Positions 14,704 to 24,037 of a stretch of 38,787 bases of DNA are shown piece after piece. Under the pieces are notes generated by a model. The model did not search any database, was not told the origin of the DNA, and saw only the letters and a program-made list of their open reading frames with translations. The first letter of the stretch is position 1; each line of letters begins with the position of its first letter. The position numbers and the translations under genes are program-made. Source of the stretch: Bacteroidales bacterium UBA1680. Its GTDB lineage: Bacteria > Bacteroidota > Bacteroidia > Bacteroidales > UBA932. The stretch covers positions 1 to 38,787 of the forward strand of contig DCKG01000010.1 in NCBI GenBank assembly GCA_002320605.1, given 5' to 3'.

Positions 14704-15831
14704 TTAGTCAGATGTGTATGCCTTCACCCAGTCTTTTATGCATTCTTCCCAAGTATTCATCTTCCCTGCATCCATGTTAGATTTGACAATTCCTTGATAA
14801 TAAACTGGGTCTTTCGAAATCTTTTCGATCTGAAAAAATGCATCCCCAAAAGAGGAGGCTGGAAAGGCTTTGAAATGCTCTTGCTTTAATCTATTATCAT
14901 AGTTGAGCCATGTTCCATAGATCATTATGGAACCGGCGCACAGACACTCGACGATGCTCCTGGAAAATCCATCATAAGTCGAAAGCTGTAAAGTTATGTC
15001 TGTGCCATAGCGAAGTCTTGCAATCTGCTCATCTGAGAGAAAATGTCCCTTGATCATAGAATAAGAGTATCCGCTGCTTGTAAGCGCACATTCAACTTCC
15101 TCCGCATATTCGGGAACAGTACCCCTTGTCATGATTGCTAATAGGTGAAACTTATCCCTCAGTTGTGGCCTGATTGAGAAGTTTCGGATGATTTCTTTAT
15201 GCTGATGAATTGACTTCCCACTATAGCCGATGAGAACTGTAATCTTATCGTTAGGGAATCCTAACTCTGCTTTGATTTCATTTCTTGGGTATTTTTTTAT
15301 CAAATCATATATGATGTCAAGAGAAGCTGAACCGAGTCTTGCCTCCTTGAATTTTTCTCTTAAGAAAGGAAAAGTTTCGAGCCAGAGGAGGTGCTTGGAA
15401 TTCATGAGGCAGTCAATTCTCTCTAGAAATTTTTCAAGTCTGTTTCTATAGAGTTTTTTGGATCCTATGATTTTCCGGTATTCTTCTCCGCCCCAGAATG
15501 TTGCAAAAAGTCTGTCGCAATGAGATCTCAATTTACGAGATAGCAGATCGGCTGCGACGATCAGATGGCAATGTATTATGTCGAAATGCTTCTCTTGGAG
15601 ATATTTGTCAAGCTGATACGCTTGATTAAACGATGGATTGAAATCTTTGCCTGGAAAAGGAATTGGTTTTGCTGTTGCGACACTGTCATAGTATTGGTAA
15701 TCACAGTCTTGTTCATGGGAATGATGGAATTCGAAAACATTGATTGTGACATCCATTGATATTTTCAGCCATTTAGCCATGTTATAGATGAAAACATCAT
15801 TAGCGTTGCTTACGACTAATAGTAAATTCAC
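14704..15831 (-). CDS. GT-B fold glycosyltransferase (GT4-like)
   Basis: A 375-residue cytosolic protein beginning MNLLLVVSNANDVFIYNMAKWL, a Rossmann opening, with FDIIHCHLIVAADLL in the acceptor domain and a donor-domain motif DGFSRSIVECLCAGSIMIYG (about 296-315), equivalent to the E-x7-E region of GT4 enzymes, although the first glutamate is not obvious. It probably adds one sugar to the lipid-linked repeat unit. Its start overlaps the stop of the nucleotidyltransferase gene by 4 nt (ATGA type), indicating coupled translation. Donor and acceptor cannot be predicted. Confidence 0.8.
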   Translation of the reverse strand: MNLLLVVSNANDVFIYNMAKWLKISMDVTINVFEFHHSHEQDCDYQYYDSVATAKPIPFPGKDFNPSFNQAYQLDKYLQEKHFDIIHCHLIVAADLLSRKLRSHCDRLFATFWGGEEYRKIIGSKKLYRNRLEKFLERIDCLMNSKHLLWLETFPFLREKFKEARLGSASLDIIYDLIKKYPRNEIKAELGFPNDKITVLIGYSGKSIHQHKEIIRNFSIRPQLRDKFHLLAIMTRGTVPEYAEEVECALTSSGYSYSMIKGHFLSDEQIARLRYGTDITLQLSTYDGFSRSIVECLCAGSIMIYGTWLNYDNRLKQEHFKAFPASSFGDAFFQIEKISKDPVYYQGIVKSNMDAGKMNTWEECIKDWVKAYTSD

Positions 15832-16880
15832 GGCCTGATTCTTTTAAGATATTGATCCCAGTCCCCTATATCCGTCCAAGATCGCTCGCTGACAGGGAAG
15901 CACCCAACTTTGCCATCACTATTCATGACATCTTTGATGAGGTCAGTGATGTCCAAATGTTCATTTTCGGGGATGCGATTAATCAGATCTGGTTGCATAA
16001 TATAAACTCCGGTGTTTATCATATATGCGTTTTCCGGCTTCTCAGAAATTGCCTTCAATAAACCATTATCTCCTGTTTCTATCACCCCGTAAGGTATCCT
16101 GAGGCTCTTCACCGTCGTGATTATCGTGATGTCATTATTGTTCTTTACATGGTAATCGTAAACATCCCTGAAGTCTTGATCGATGAGGGTGTCGCAATTG
16201 GAGACAAAAAAAGGTGTGGTTATCTTACCATTAAGCAAAGATACACTGCCAATTGTCCCCATCGGTTTTCGCTCTTGGAAGAATGTAATATCATAGTTGT
16301 GAGAAAGACTCCCGAGATAAAACTTAATTATTTCATACTTGTAATTGACGGACAAATAAAATTTATGGCATCCTATGCCCTCGAACTGGTCCATGATTCT
16401 TTCAATAATGGTCTTTTCGCCGATAGGGAGAAGCGGTTTCGGAATCACGTTTGTCAGAGGTCTCATTCTAGTCCCTTTTCCGCCAGCCATGATGACTACA
16501 GGTAAGTCGATCAGCTCCCTTGGAGGGTGTTCAGTATTCAAGAATACATCTGTCCAGAAAAGCATATCTACGATATCTCCGCTCTCATTGAGGATTGGCA
16601 TGCATTCGGCACGTAAACGATACATCTCGTCCTTTATCTTTTGGGATGAATCTGTGACATGTCCGAAAACTTTGTCGTTGTCGATGATATTCTCAACGCA
16701 AGATGTAAGTGCTGAGCCCTTGATGATCGCTCTTTGAATATCTCCGATAGTGAGCATGCCGATGAATTTCTCTTTTTCGAATACGAAGAGAATCTTAACT
16801 TTCTGCTCGTCCATTACTTTCAGAGCATTGAGCAGAGTGCATGAAGGCTCTATTATTCTATTCCTAATCTTTTCTATCAT
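15828..16880 (-). CDS. CBS-domain sugar-1-phosphate nucleotidyltransferase
   Basis: A 350-residue two-part protein. Residues 1-115 form a pair of CBS domains (MLTIGDIQRAI and a second repeat ending MLFWTDVF), and residues 125-350 form a nucleotidyltransferase with signature MAGGKGTRMRPLT, PKPLLPIGEKTII and SNCDTLI (metal site). Related CBS fusions include PtmE, a GlcN-1-P guanylyltransferase in Campylobacter legionaminic acid synthesis. The product is probably an NDP-sugar; which nucleotide is unclear. CBS domains suggest control by an adenine nucleotide. It lies between the epimerase (9 nt) and a glycosyltransferase (4-nt overlap). Confidence 0.88.
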   Translation of the reverse strand: MIEKIRNRIIEPSCTLLNALKVMDEQKVKILFVFEKEKFIGMLTIGDIQRAIIKGSALTSCVENIIDNDKVFGHVTDSSQKIKDEMYRLRAECMPILNESGDIVDMLFWTDVFLNTEHPPRELIDLPVVIMAGGKGTRMRPLTNVIPKPLLPIGEKTIIERIMDQFEGIGCHKFYLSVNYKYEIIKFYLGSLSHNYDITFFQERKPMGTIGSVSLLNGKITTPFFVSNCDTLIDQDFRDVYDYHVKNNNDITIITTVKSLRIPYGVIETGDNGLLKAISEKPENAYMINTGVYIMQPDLINRIPENEHLDITDLIKDVMNSDGKVGCFPVSERSWTDIGDWDQYLKRIRP

Positions 16881-16889
16881 ATGGGAAGA

Positions 16890-17915
16890 TTATTTGTCTA
16901 TCCCGGCGGTATAGTCGCTTTCTTTGCCCCAAAGCTTCTCAAAGCGGTTATTTATCATCTCTTCCTTCAGGTCTTCAAGAAAGGAGATGTAATCATACTT
17001 TGGCTTAAAGCCGAAATTCTCCACCGTTTTTGTAATGTCCAGCTGAAAATTAGGCGAATCTGGCTTCGAACGATTAATGATTATCTTTGATTTGGAGGGA
17101 TCGCCGAAAACCTCAATTATTCCTTTGATTTGATCTAATCTACTGACAGGCATTCCATTCCCAACATTATAAAACCCACTAGGAGCCTCCGATGAAAGAG
17201 CCTTCTCTATTATCTGAACGCAATCCTTAACATAAACAACATCTCTCTTGCATTCTGGGTTTCCCCATAATTCTATGTCCTCTCCTTTTTCTGCTTGTTC
17301 TATTATAGCACGCTGTCCTGTCATTCTTTTCTTGCCGTCGATGAAATAAGTAGGATTAGGATGATAGCAGAAGATGTTTTGTAATCTTAGAATGAAATAC
17401 TTGAATCCGTATTTAAAAGAATAATGCATTACAAGGTCACATGCGGCATTTTTCGTAATTGCATAGATGCTATGATCGTTGTTTTTGGGGAAACTGCGTG
17501 TTGCATCTGCGTCTACTGGCTTTTCCCCATTGCATAGATAAAGCAAGTCTGAATAGGTCTGAGGGAACACGAAGCGTTTCACGCCTGATGAGATTGAATA
17601 GTCAAGCACATTCAGAGTTCCAATTTCATTGATCATAACATATTTCCTTGGGTCAAAGCCTTTCATGACTGCCGGCAAGATACCTGCCATGTCAATGACC
17701 CCGAAAACATTCTCTTTTGGGAGTTTTTTAAATTGTTCTTTGTCCATTATGTCTACTGAAACATAAGGAATGTCATAATCTGCAAAGAAGCCATTGTCGG
17801 AGCTCCTTCGCCCAACAGCGACAATGTCATAGCCCATTTCTTTAAGATACAAAGAAGTATAACAGCCAACTTTCCCTGTTGCCCCGAAAATGATTATTTT
17901 ACCTTTATTCATCAT
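16890..17915 (-). CDS. NAD-dependent epimerase/dehydratase (extended SDR)
   Basis: A 341-residue extended short-chain dehydrogenase. The dinucleotide motif GATGKVG is near residue 9-15 and the catalytic YxxxK is in HSIYAITK (about 152). NVGNGMPVSRLDQIKGIIE near 245 matches the C-terminal sugar-binding domain of GalE/RmlD-type enzymes. It should oxidise or epimerise a nucleotide sugar. It overlaps the ATP-grasp gene by 11 nt and precedes the CBS-nucleotidyltransferase by 9 nt. Exact substrate is not readable. Confidence 0.85.
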   Translation of the reverse strand: MMNKGKIIIFGATGKVGCYTSLYLKEMGYDIVAVGRRSSDNGFFADYDIPYVSVDIMDKEQFKKLPKENVFGVIDMAGILPAVMKGFDPRKYVMINEIGTLNVLDYSISSGVKRFVFPQTYSDLLYLCNGEKPVDADATRSFPKNNDHSIYAITKNAACDLVMHYSFKYGFKYFILRLQNIFCYHPNPTYFIDGKKRMTGQRAIIEQAEKGEDIELWGNPECKRDVVYVKDCVQIIEKALSSEAPSGFYNVGNGMPVSRLDQIKGIIEVFGDPSKSKIIINRSKPDSPNFQLDITKTVENFGFKPKYDYISFLEDLKEEMINNRFEKLWGKESDYTAGIDK

Positions 17916-19119
17916 TCTTTTCAGATATATTTTTAAAGTTAATGAAATTCTCTAATTTATTCTCGTAGTCTTCTAATTTTTTATCTAAGTCTAATCTGTC
18001 TTTACCCTTGACAATGATTTCACCATACCTGTCAATGCTATTTTTAATCTCAGGAATTCTGTCACCGTCATGCAGATTAAGCCTGAAGTGGTGAACGCCA
18101 TCCCAATCGTTGGCGACAACGATTTTAGAATCGATTCTTATAATCTTTCCATTTGGAAAATTGAAGAAACAGATTCCGGATGCCCCTGGCTCCGTTACGG
18201 GTTTTAAGTCAATTGGCTTATCCATTGCAATGTTAATCAATTGGTCTTCAATGTTTATTCCCGTAGACAGAGGGACGAGGTGTGATGTAATGAAATCGCC
18301 ACCCAGCCGAGGACTGGTTTCAATTACATAAATTCCTTGTTTGTTTATCTTTAGCTCCGTGTGAGAAGCGCAATTGTCGAAGCCTAGGCTATTGGCTATT
18401 TTCCTGATCAATACAGTTATGCTGCTCTTAATTTCTTCGGTCAGATTCGCAGGCTCCTTATGCCCTAACTCAACATTGTATGGTTTCTGAGTCGTTTTTT
18501 TCTCTGTGAACTGAATTATGAACGATTTGCCTTTCTGATGCAGGCTCTCTATGCTATATTCAGGTCCCTCGATATATTCTTCTACGAGGACAGAGTCCAT
18601 TTTAGTGAAATGGCAGGCTTCTCGGATATTCTCTCGCAATTCATCGATATCGTGACAAAGTTTCACGCCTCGGCTTCCTGAATTGTCTCTTGGCTTCACG
18701 ATGAGAGGAAATTCTAAGTCTCTAGTTTCCTCTGCTTTCCGAATTAACCGCCCTTTCGCACAAGGAATGCCATTCTGCATAAACAACTCCTTCATCTTGA
18801 ATTTGTCTGTCGACGCAATCGCAGTATCTTCAGAGAAGAAAGGAGCAGAAATTGCCTTTGCGACCTTTGCCATCATCCTTAGAGGCTTATCTGTCGCAGT
18901 CGTTATTATCGCTGATGCATCGTACTTCTTTGCGACTTTTATTGTCCCATTGAAATCCCTACCATCAATGACCTCGAAGGCATCAACTTCATTTTTGCAT
19001 GCGGCACTTTCCGATGGATCTATGCCGACAACGAATAAACCTTGGGCTTTTGTCCTGAGAATTAGCGATTTCTGAAGTTCTCCAGTACCGAATAGAAGGA
19101 TTGTTTTATTTTGTTTCAT
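17905..19119 (-). CDS. ATP-grasp ligase of the glycan cluster
   Basis: A 404-residue ATP-grasp enzyme from ATG 19119; a GTG at 19143 would lengthen it and overlap the aminotransferase gene by 38 nt. The N-terminal Rossmann part starts KTILLFGTGELQKSL; the ATP-grasp core has PLIVKPRDNSGSRGV, SVLVEEYIEGPEYSIE and VIETSPRLGGDFI (Mg-ATP ligands). Such ligases join a carboxylate to an amine through an acyl phosphate. Directly after an aminotransferase that creates a sugar amine, it could attach an amino acid or similar acid to that amine; this is inference. It has weak similarity in layout to carbamoyl-phosphate synthase-like ligases. Confidence 0.85.
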   Translation of the reverse strand: MKQNKTILLFGTGELQKSLILRTKAQGLFVVGIDPSESAACKNEVDAFEVIDGRDFNGTIKVAKKYDASAIITTATDKPLRMMAKVAKAISAPFFSEDTAIASTDKFKMKELFMQNGIPCAKGRLIRKAEETRDLEFPLIVKPRDNSGSRGVKLCHDIDELRENIREACHFTKMDSVLVEEYIEGPEYSIESLHQKGKSFIIQFTEKKTTQKPYNVELGHKEPANLTEEIKSSITVLIRKIANSLGFDNCASHTELKINKQGIYVIETSPRLGGDFITSHLVPLSTGINIEDQLINIAMDKPIDLKPVTEPGASGICFFNFPNGKIIRIDSKIVVANDWDGVHHFRLNLHDGDRIPEIKNSIDRYGEIIVKGKDRLDLDKKLEDYENKLENFINFKNISEKNDE

Positions 19120-20242
19120 GTATTGCCTTGCGAACATTTTCACAAATATATCCTATTTCATCATCAGTCAGAGATGCGTACATAGGCAAAGTGAACTCAT
19201 GATCAGAGACATATTCAGTCTGAGGCAATTTTATACCATCTTCGTAGATTGAAAACCTGTGTATTGCAGGATAGTGTATGCTTGTCTGAATGCCGACATT
19301 CGAAAGAAGTTCCCTGATTCTATCTCTTCTCTCTTTCGTCCCTGTGGATAATATGACAGGTATAATATAGTTGCTTACGAATTCTTTATAACCGGCAAAA
19401 GGAATTATTAAATCTTCAATGCTTGAGAGTCCGTGAATATATTTCTCTCTGACTGCTTGTCTTTTCTCAAGGTCGGGTCTCAATTTCTTTATTTGCTCGA
19501 TAGCTATTGATGACCTAATGTCATCCAACCTGTAATTATAGCCTAATGCTACGATATCATAGTTGGTTGCGTGACCAGAAGCTCTTTGGAATGACATAGT
19601 CGTCATTCCATGAGAGCGGAGCAGCTGTGCTTCTTCGGCCATCTGTTGATTGTTTGTTACGAACATGCCGCCTTCGCCTGTTGATATGTTTTTGTTAGAG
19701 AAAAAACTAAATGCTGCGCAGTCTCCGATTGTGCCAAGTTTTTTGCCCTTATATTCAGAAAGAGGGCCATGACAGGCATCTTCAATTACTTTTAGGTCAT
19801 GTCTCTTGGCAATGTTCATTATTTCATCCATCATGGCTGGAAACCCAGCTAGATGAACAACGACTATCCCTTTGGTACGAGGCGTGATTTTGGCTTCGAT
19901 GTCTTTTGGATCGATGTTGATATGCTCTGGACCGACTATGTCGCAAAATACTGGCTTCGCACCAGTGTACCTAATGCTATTAGCAGAGGCGGCGAAAGTA
20001 AGTGACGGACATAGAACTTCATCCCCTGGGCCGAAACCGCACACGACAGCGCAGATGTGAAGTGCACTTGTGCAATTTGTCGTTGCTACCGAGTATTTTG
20101 CATGAAGCATGCTCGTGAACATTTCCTCTAGTTCAGCACATTTGGGACCCATGGAAATCCATCCGGAATTGATTGTGTCGTAAGCGGCCTTGGCCTCTTT
20201 CCCATCAAAATTAAGTTTGAATAAAGGAATCTTATATTGCAT
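19106..20242 (-). CDS. DegT/DnrJ/EryC1/StrS family sugar aminotransferase
   Basis: A 378-residue PLP enzyme that transaminates keto-sugar nucleotides. The N-terminus has the family start IPLFKLNFDGKEAKAAYDTI; VIEDACHGPLSEYKGKKLG contains the PLP-contacting aspartate (about 159), and the Schiff-base lysine is in FSFFSNKNISTGEGG (about 189). Next to a UDP-GlcNAc 4,6-dehydratase it most likely aminates C4 to give a UDP-4-amino-4,6-dideoxy-HexNAc, as PglE, PseC or LegC do. It starts 5 nt after the dehydratase stop and overlaps the ATP-grasp gene by 14 nt. Confidence 0.92.
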   Translation of the reverse strand: MQYKIPLFKLNFDGKEAKAAYDTINSGWISMGPKCAELEEMFTSMLHAKYSVATTNCTSALHICAVVCGFGPGDEVLCPSLTFAASANSIRYTGAKPVFCDIVGPEHINIDPKDIEAKITPRTKGIVVVHLAGFPAMMDEIMNIAKRHDLKVIEDACHGPLSEYKGKKLGTIGDCAAFSFFSNKNISTGEGGMFVTNNQQMAEEAQLLRSHGMTTMSFQRASGHATNYDIVALGYNYRLDDIRSSIAIEQIKKLRPDLEKRQAVREKYIHGLSSIEDLIIPFAGYKEFVSNYIIPVILSTGTKERRDRIRELLSNVGIQTSIHYPAIHRFSIYEDGIKLPQTEYVSDHEFTLPMYASLTDDEIGYICENVRKAIHETK

Positions 20243-20247
20243 AATCT

Positions 20248-21456
20248 TTACATTTTATAATTTAAATTCTTCCCTCTTTCGTCATGGTTAAATGACGGAA
20301 GATATTCTTCGATTGCAGATATTATTTCTCTCTTTAAAAATTCTTTTTGGGTGAAAAGATGCCTTATCTCTCCTAGAAAAGTATTTATGTCATCGAACGA
20401 AGGTTTTGGTTTTTGTTTGATAACTCCGAGAGAATTAAACCTGGAAAAATCGATGTTCTCACCTTCGCTGTAGAATTCTTCGAAAGGTTTTTCGCCTGAA
20501 GTGTCGCTTACAGAGTAATGGACTGCATATTGCAAGCTATTGCCTGGTTGTGATGCCATGAATGCTTTTGCTTCATCATCAGTTTGAAATTCTACCTTCT
20601 CGTACCCTAAGGCATTCAAGAATTCATCGCAAATGGAACTAAACGTCATCATGCTGCTCTCGGCAAGTTTCGGGAAAAATATTTCTCTATTATTGCCAAG
20701 CAGACATGCCATCACACATATTTGTCCGCTTTCTTGTGGAGAAACGAAATAGCGTTTGACATCTGAAGGTGCTGAGAGAGGCTGTCGTTTGAGCATCCTA
20801 TGAATCCACCCGTCTGGGAGAGAGCCATTAGAAAAGGCCACATTGGCGAATCTTGCAGTCGACACGTTGAACCTGTCGGAATAAGCCATGATGAGATCTT
20901 CCATTATTCGTTTGCTTGCGCCCATTATGTTGACAGGATTTGCGGCTTTGTCTGTGCTTACGCAGAAGAAGCGCTCTGGCTTGAATTCTGTCAGCAAATC
21001 CAATAGCTTCTGGGCTTTCAGAATATTATTTTCAATGAGAGCCTCAACAGAGTATCTGTCTTCTTCGCTTCTTACATGCTTATGAGCCGAAAAATTAGCG
21101 ACCACATCGCAACCACCGTTAGACTCTAATATTTTGCGGAAAATTGGGCTGGAAAAATCAATGGCATAAGTATGGTACTCAGATGGAACGAATAATCCAG
21201 CTGTAGATCTTAGGTCTCTTGTCAGTTCAGCTAGATTATTCTCGCTCAGATCAACGACAATTAATTCCGCTGGCTGAAATGGCAGAATAGCTTTAATGAA
21301 AGAAGATCCTATGCTTCCGGCACCACCAATGACACAGATTTTTTTGTCTTTGATTCTTGCTAGCAATGTATTATGATTAGCATTAATATCATCGCAGAAG
21401 AGGCTCTTCGGACGCTTTATGACTTTTTCTGAAATGAATTTATCTATATTAAGCAT
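20248..21456 (-). CDS. UDP-N-acetylglucosamine 4,6-dehydratase type SDR
   Basis: A 402-residue soluble enzyme of the CapD/FlaA1/PglF group. NAD-binding motif GGAGSIGS is at about 39-46, followed by ELIVVDLSENNL. The active site STDKAANPVNIMGASKR (about 174-190) has methionine in place of the usual SDR tyrosine while the lysine is kept, a hallmark of UDP-GlcNAc 4,6-dehydratases (inverting or retaining). It lacks the membrane helices of WbpM/PglF. It is the first gene of a tightly packed run with the aminotransferase (5 nt). A 114-nt gap to the TupA-like gene may hold a promoter, but I found no clear -7/-33 pair. Confidence 0.92.
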   Translation of the reverse strand: MLNIDKFISEKVIKRPKSLFCDDINANHNTLLARIKDKKICVIGGAGSIGSSFIKAILPFQPAELIVVDLSENNLAELTRDLRSTAGLFVPSEYHTYAIDFSSPIFRKILESNGGCDVVANFSAHKHVRSEEDRYSVEALIENNILKAQKLLDLLTEFKPERFFCVSTDKAANPVNIMGASKRIMEDLIMAYSDRFNVSTARFANVAFSNGSLPDGWIHRMLKRQPLSAPSDVKRYFVSPQESGQICVMACLLGNNREIFFPKLAESSMMTFSSICDEFLNALGYEKVEFQTDDEAKAFMASQPGNSLQYAVHYSVSDTSGEKPFEEFYSEGENIDFSRFNSLGVIKQKPKPSFDDINTFLGEIRHLFTQKEFLKREIISAIEEYLPSFNHDERGKNLNYKM

Positions 21457-21570
21457 GATCTGTATGTTTTCTTAGTCTTAAAGATATGCAAAAATTTGCT
21501 TGGTTCAGAACCTTATGCAATTTTAAATGTTCATTGAGACTATAATGATGCTGACATTCTGCATGGCTGA

Positions 21571-22437
21571 TCACTTTAAATCTATTTTCTTTCCCATCTC
21601 CAGAAGGAATTCCTCGTTGAAGCCAACATCCATGCCGGGCGTGAAAGTCATTTCGCTGAACTTTACCTTGCCGTCAACTTCATAAAGATCGACTCTGACG
21701 AATTTAATGCCTTCGGACAGTTTTGCGGCAATGCTCTTCATCTCTTCAAATGCTGAAGGGCGAGGAATCTCGACCAGTCTTGATGAGTCTATGAAACCCG
21801 ATCGCAGAGGCTTCCAATCCATGTCGTACATCATCAGCTGCATTTTGTGGGTGTTTAGAATCCGGTTCTTTGTGATGAAGCAATATGTAGGCACGCCATT
21901 GAAGCAGTAGAATTTGTAGTCGTCCAGAGCTGCGTTGGGGTGAGAATGGTCTACGAGATATTCCTCGGCAATAATTTTAGGCCTGATCTTGCCATAATGC
22001 CTTTCGCCTGAGAGTGCGCCGTAAGGATATTTCAGATACTTCGCCATCTGCTTCCGAATCATTTCTAAGTCAGTATTATCCTTGTCTTTTACGAAACAGT
22101 TCGATGCGCATCCGTTGTTGGTTTTGATCACGAAGCTTTTCGGCAGAGCGTCAAAATCTATCTCATTGGCAGAATCATAAACCCCATAAAGCTTTGCCAG
22201 AAGGCCTTCTCCGCAACGCTCGGTGACATATTCCCTGACCAGGTATTTGTCAGCGAGCCTTGCCCATAAAGGGTTGTCTTGGTTGAGGCTCATCCAATAG
22301 ACTTTGTCATAAAATGACTCAGGAGGGTTCTGAAGCTTCCTGTGATAGAATTTTCTGAAATGGATGGTCAGGACCTGTTTGGGAAAATGCTTCAGCAGAC
22401 CTGCGAAAGGGGGCATCATTTTATAGAATAGACTCAT
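21571..22437 (-). CDS. TupA-like ATP-grasp protein (ATPgrasp_TupA family)
   Basis: A 288-residue protein matching the TupA-like ATP-grasp family found in polysaccharide loci and named after teichuronopeptide synthesis. Visible features are DKVYWMSLNQDNPLWARLADKYLVREYV (family N-terminal block, about 44-71), FVIKTNNGCASNCFVKD (ATP-binding loop), KIIAEEYLVD and the C-terminal metal-binding block FVRVDLYEVDGKVKFSEMTFTPG. These proteins often replace or assist glycosyltransferases and may ligate an amino acid to the glycan. It overlaps the upstream GT4 gene by 4 nt, so the two are co-translated. Confidence 0.85.
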   Translation of the reverse strand: MSLFYKMMPPFAGLLKHFPKQVLTIHFRKFYHRKLQNPPESFYDKVYWMSLNQDNPLWARLADKYLVREYVTERCGEGLLAKLYGVYDSANEIDFDALPKSFVIKTNNGCASNCFVKDKDNTDLEMIRKQMAKYLKYPYGALSGERHYGKIRPKIIAEEYLVDHSHPNAALDDYKFYCFNGVPTYCFITKNRILNTHKMQLMMYDMDWKPLRSGFIDSSRLVEIPRPSAFEEMKSIAAKLSEGIKFVRVDLYEVDGKVKFSEMTFTPGMDVGFNEEFLLEMGKKIDLK

Positions 22438-23489
22438 ATCCTCGATAGTTTTGAATATAATATATTTAAATGATATTCAACATTTTTAGGCAGGTATGGC
22501 TGGACTATTTCAATCGAGCGCCGGCCCATGTCGCACCGGCAGGCTTTGTCTTCCGCAAGCTTAAGGATGGCATTGGACAGGGCTTCGGTATCACCAGGCG
22601 CTATCAGAATGCCGTTCTCATTCTGGCGCACGATCTCAGGGATGCCGCCGACAGGAGTCGAGATTATAGCCATCCCGTATGTCATGGCTTCCAGAATAGA
22701 AATTGGAAGGCCTTCTGCGTAGGAAGGCAATATGTAGATGTTAGCCATGGACATCAAGGAGGCTTTTCTCTCACCTGCCACCCAGCCATCGTAGAAAACA
22801 ATGTCGCCGAGGCCATTTTCAGCGATGATATTCATCAATCTGTCTTCCTCACCCTTGCCGCCGATGTGAAGGAAAAATTTTCCGCGAAGCTCTTCTTTGT
22901 GCGAAGCTATTGCGTCGAGAAGGTCAAATGTTCCTTTAGGCTCATTAATGTTTCCTAGGAATATGCCTACGGCGCGTTCTGCCTTTTCTGTCAATTTCAT
23001 GGGCTCTTCCACTATGTTCGGCAGCACAATAACCTTCTTCGGGCTGAAAGTCCTTTCGAAATATTCCTTCCAGGAAGAAGAAAGAGCGGCGATGACATCG
23101 GCTCTCCTTATTATTCTGCTAACTGCTTTTTGGTGGACTTTGGCGAATTGCTCGAACCCTCCTCCATGAATGTGTAGGATGACCTTCTTCCTGAATGCCT
23201 TTCCTGTGCTTACGAATAAGCTTTTGCGCCAGAAGCTATTGTTTGAGCAGCAATGAATATGTATGATTCTGACTCCGCCGAACATGCAGAGACAGCTGAA
23301 TTTCAGCCATGCCCACCCAAGCAGCAAGAGCTGAGAAAGGGGATTGGAGCCTTGCCGATAGGTTTTCACGAAACGGAAAGGGAAAATTATCCTGGAATAC
23401 GAGTCAAGGACTTTGGCAATGCCACCCTTAGGCGGGTCGTATTCCGGCCCGACAGTAAGCACTTTCTTAGATATTGCCCTATCAATCAT
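22434..23489 (-). CDS. Glycosyltransferase family 4 protein
   Basis: A 352-residue GT-B enzyme from ATG 23489; a longer in-frame start (23627) would add 46 residues without similarity to the fold, so the shorter one is preferred. The N-terminal loop VGPEYDPPKGGIAKVLDSYS is the GT4 acceptor-domain glycine loop; VIVLPNIVEEPM, AVGIFLGNINEPKGTFDLLDAI and YAEGLPISILEAMTYGMAII (E-x7-E) are donor-domain motifs. It is the first gene of the cluster as seen here. The 170 nt upstream are AT-rich and divergent with the DUF488 gene. Confidence 0.9.
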   Translation of the reverse strand: MIDRAISKKVLTVGPEYDPPKGGIAKVLDSYSRIIFPFRFVKTYRQGSNPLSQLLLLGWAWLKFSCLCMFGGVRIIHIHCCSNNSFWRKSLFVSTGKAFRKKVILHIHGGGFEQFAKVHQKAVSRIIRRADVIAALSSSWKEYFERTFSPKKVIVLPNIVEEPMKLTEKAERAVGIFLGNINEPKGTFDLLDAIASHKEELRGKFFLHIGGKGEEDRLMNIIAENGLGDIVFYDGWVAGERKASLMSMANIYILPSYAEGLPISILEAMTYGMAIISTPVGGIPEIVRQNENGILIAPGDTEALSNAILKLAEDKACRCDMGRRSIEIVQPYLPKNVEYHLNILYSKLSRI

Positions 23490-23662
23490 ATTCGGCTTAA
23501 CATAGACATCTCTTAGAGTGATTGTGAAGTTACAACTTTTATTGTATATTTCGTTATATTCATTGATGAAAACGATGGGCGATATAGAAACAATCCTAGA
23601 CATTGAAGAATATAGTGGCAAGTGCAAGCATGTGCGTGCCGCAGACTAAACACTTAATAATC

Positions 23663-24037
23663 ATGAATTGGACTATCAAACTTAAAAGAGTCTACGAGCC
23701 CGCCGAGGCTGACGATGGCCTGCGTATACTCGTAGACCGCGTTTGGCCACGAGGCATCAAGAAGAGCAATCTCAAATTTGACATCTGGGCCAAGGATGTT
23801 ACGCCATCATCTGAGGCAAGGCATTTCTTCCATGCCGATCCCTCTGGTAACTGGGACAGGTTCTCTGAGATGTACCGTGAGAAACTGAGAAGCAGTGATG
23901 CCCTCATGAAACTGGCCGACCAGATTCGTGGCAGCGGTTTCTCTACAGTGACATTGCTCTATGGCTTCCGCAATCCGGTCAGGAATCATGCCGTCATTCT
24001 TAAAGAGGAATTGTCGACCCAGCTCGCTGCCCATTGA
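23663..24037 (+). CDS. DUF488 family protein
   Basis: A 124-residue protein from ATG 23663; an in-frame ATG at 23603 is possible but the family starts at MNWTIKLKRVYEPAE. DUF488 signatures are visible: DGLRILVDRVWPRGIKKSNLKFDIWAKDVTPS and TLLYGFRNPVRNHAVILKEEL. The DRxWPRG motif and conserved tyrosine/cysteine-free core suggest a small nucleic-acid or phosphate-binding fold of unknown function. It stands alone, divergent from the glycan cluster. Confidence 0.92.
   Translation: MNWTIKLKRVYEPAEADDGLRILVDRVWPRGIKKSNLKFDIWAKDVTPSSEARHFFHADPSGNWDRFSEMYREKLRSSDALMKLADQIRGSGFSTVTLLYGFRNPVRNHAVILKEELSTQLAAH

Noticed and set aside
17905..19143. GTG start at 19143 for the ATP-grasp gene
   Set aside because: It would overlap the aminotransferase gene by 38 nt, and the ATG at 19119 places the Rossmann motif at the usual distance from the N-terminus.
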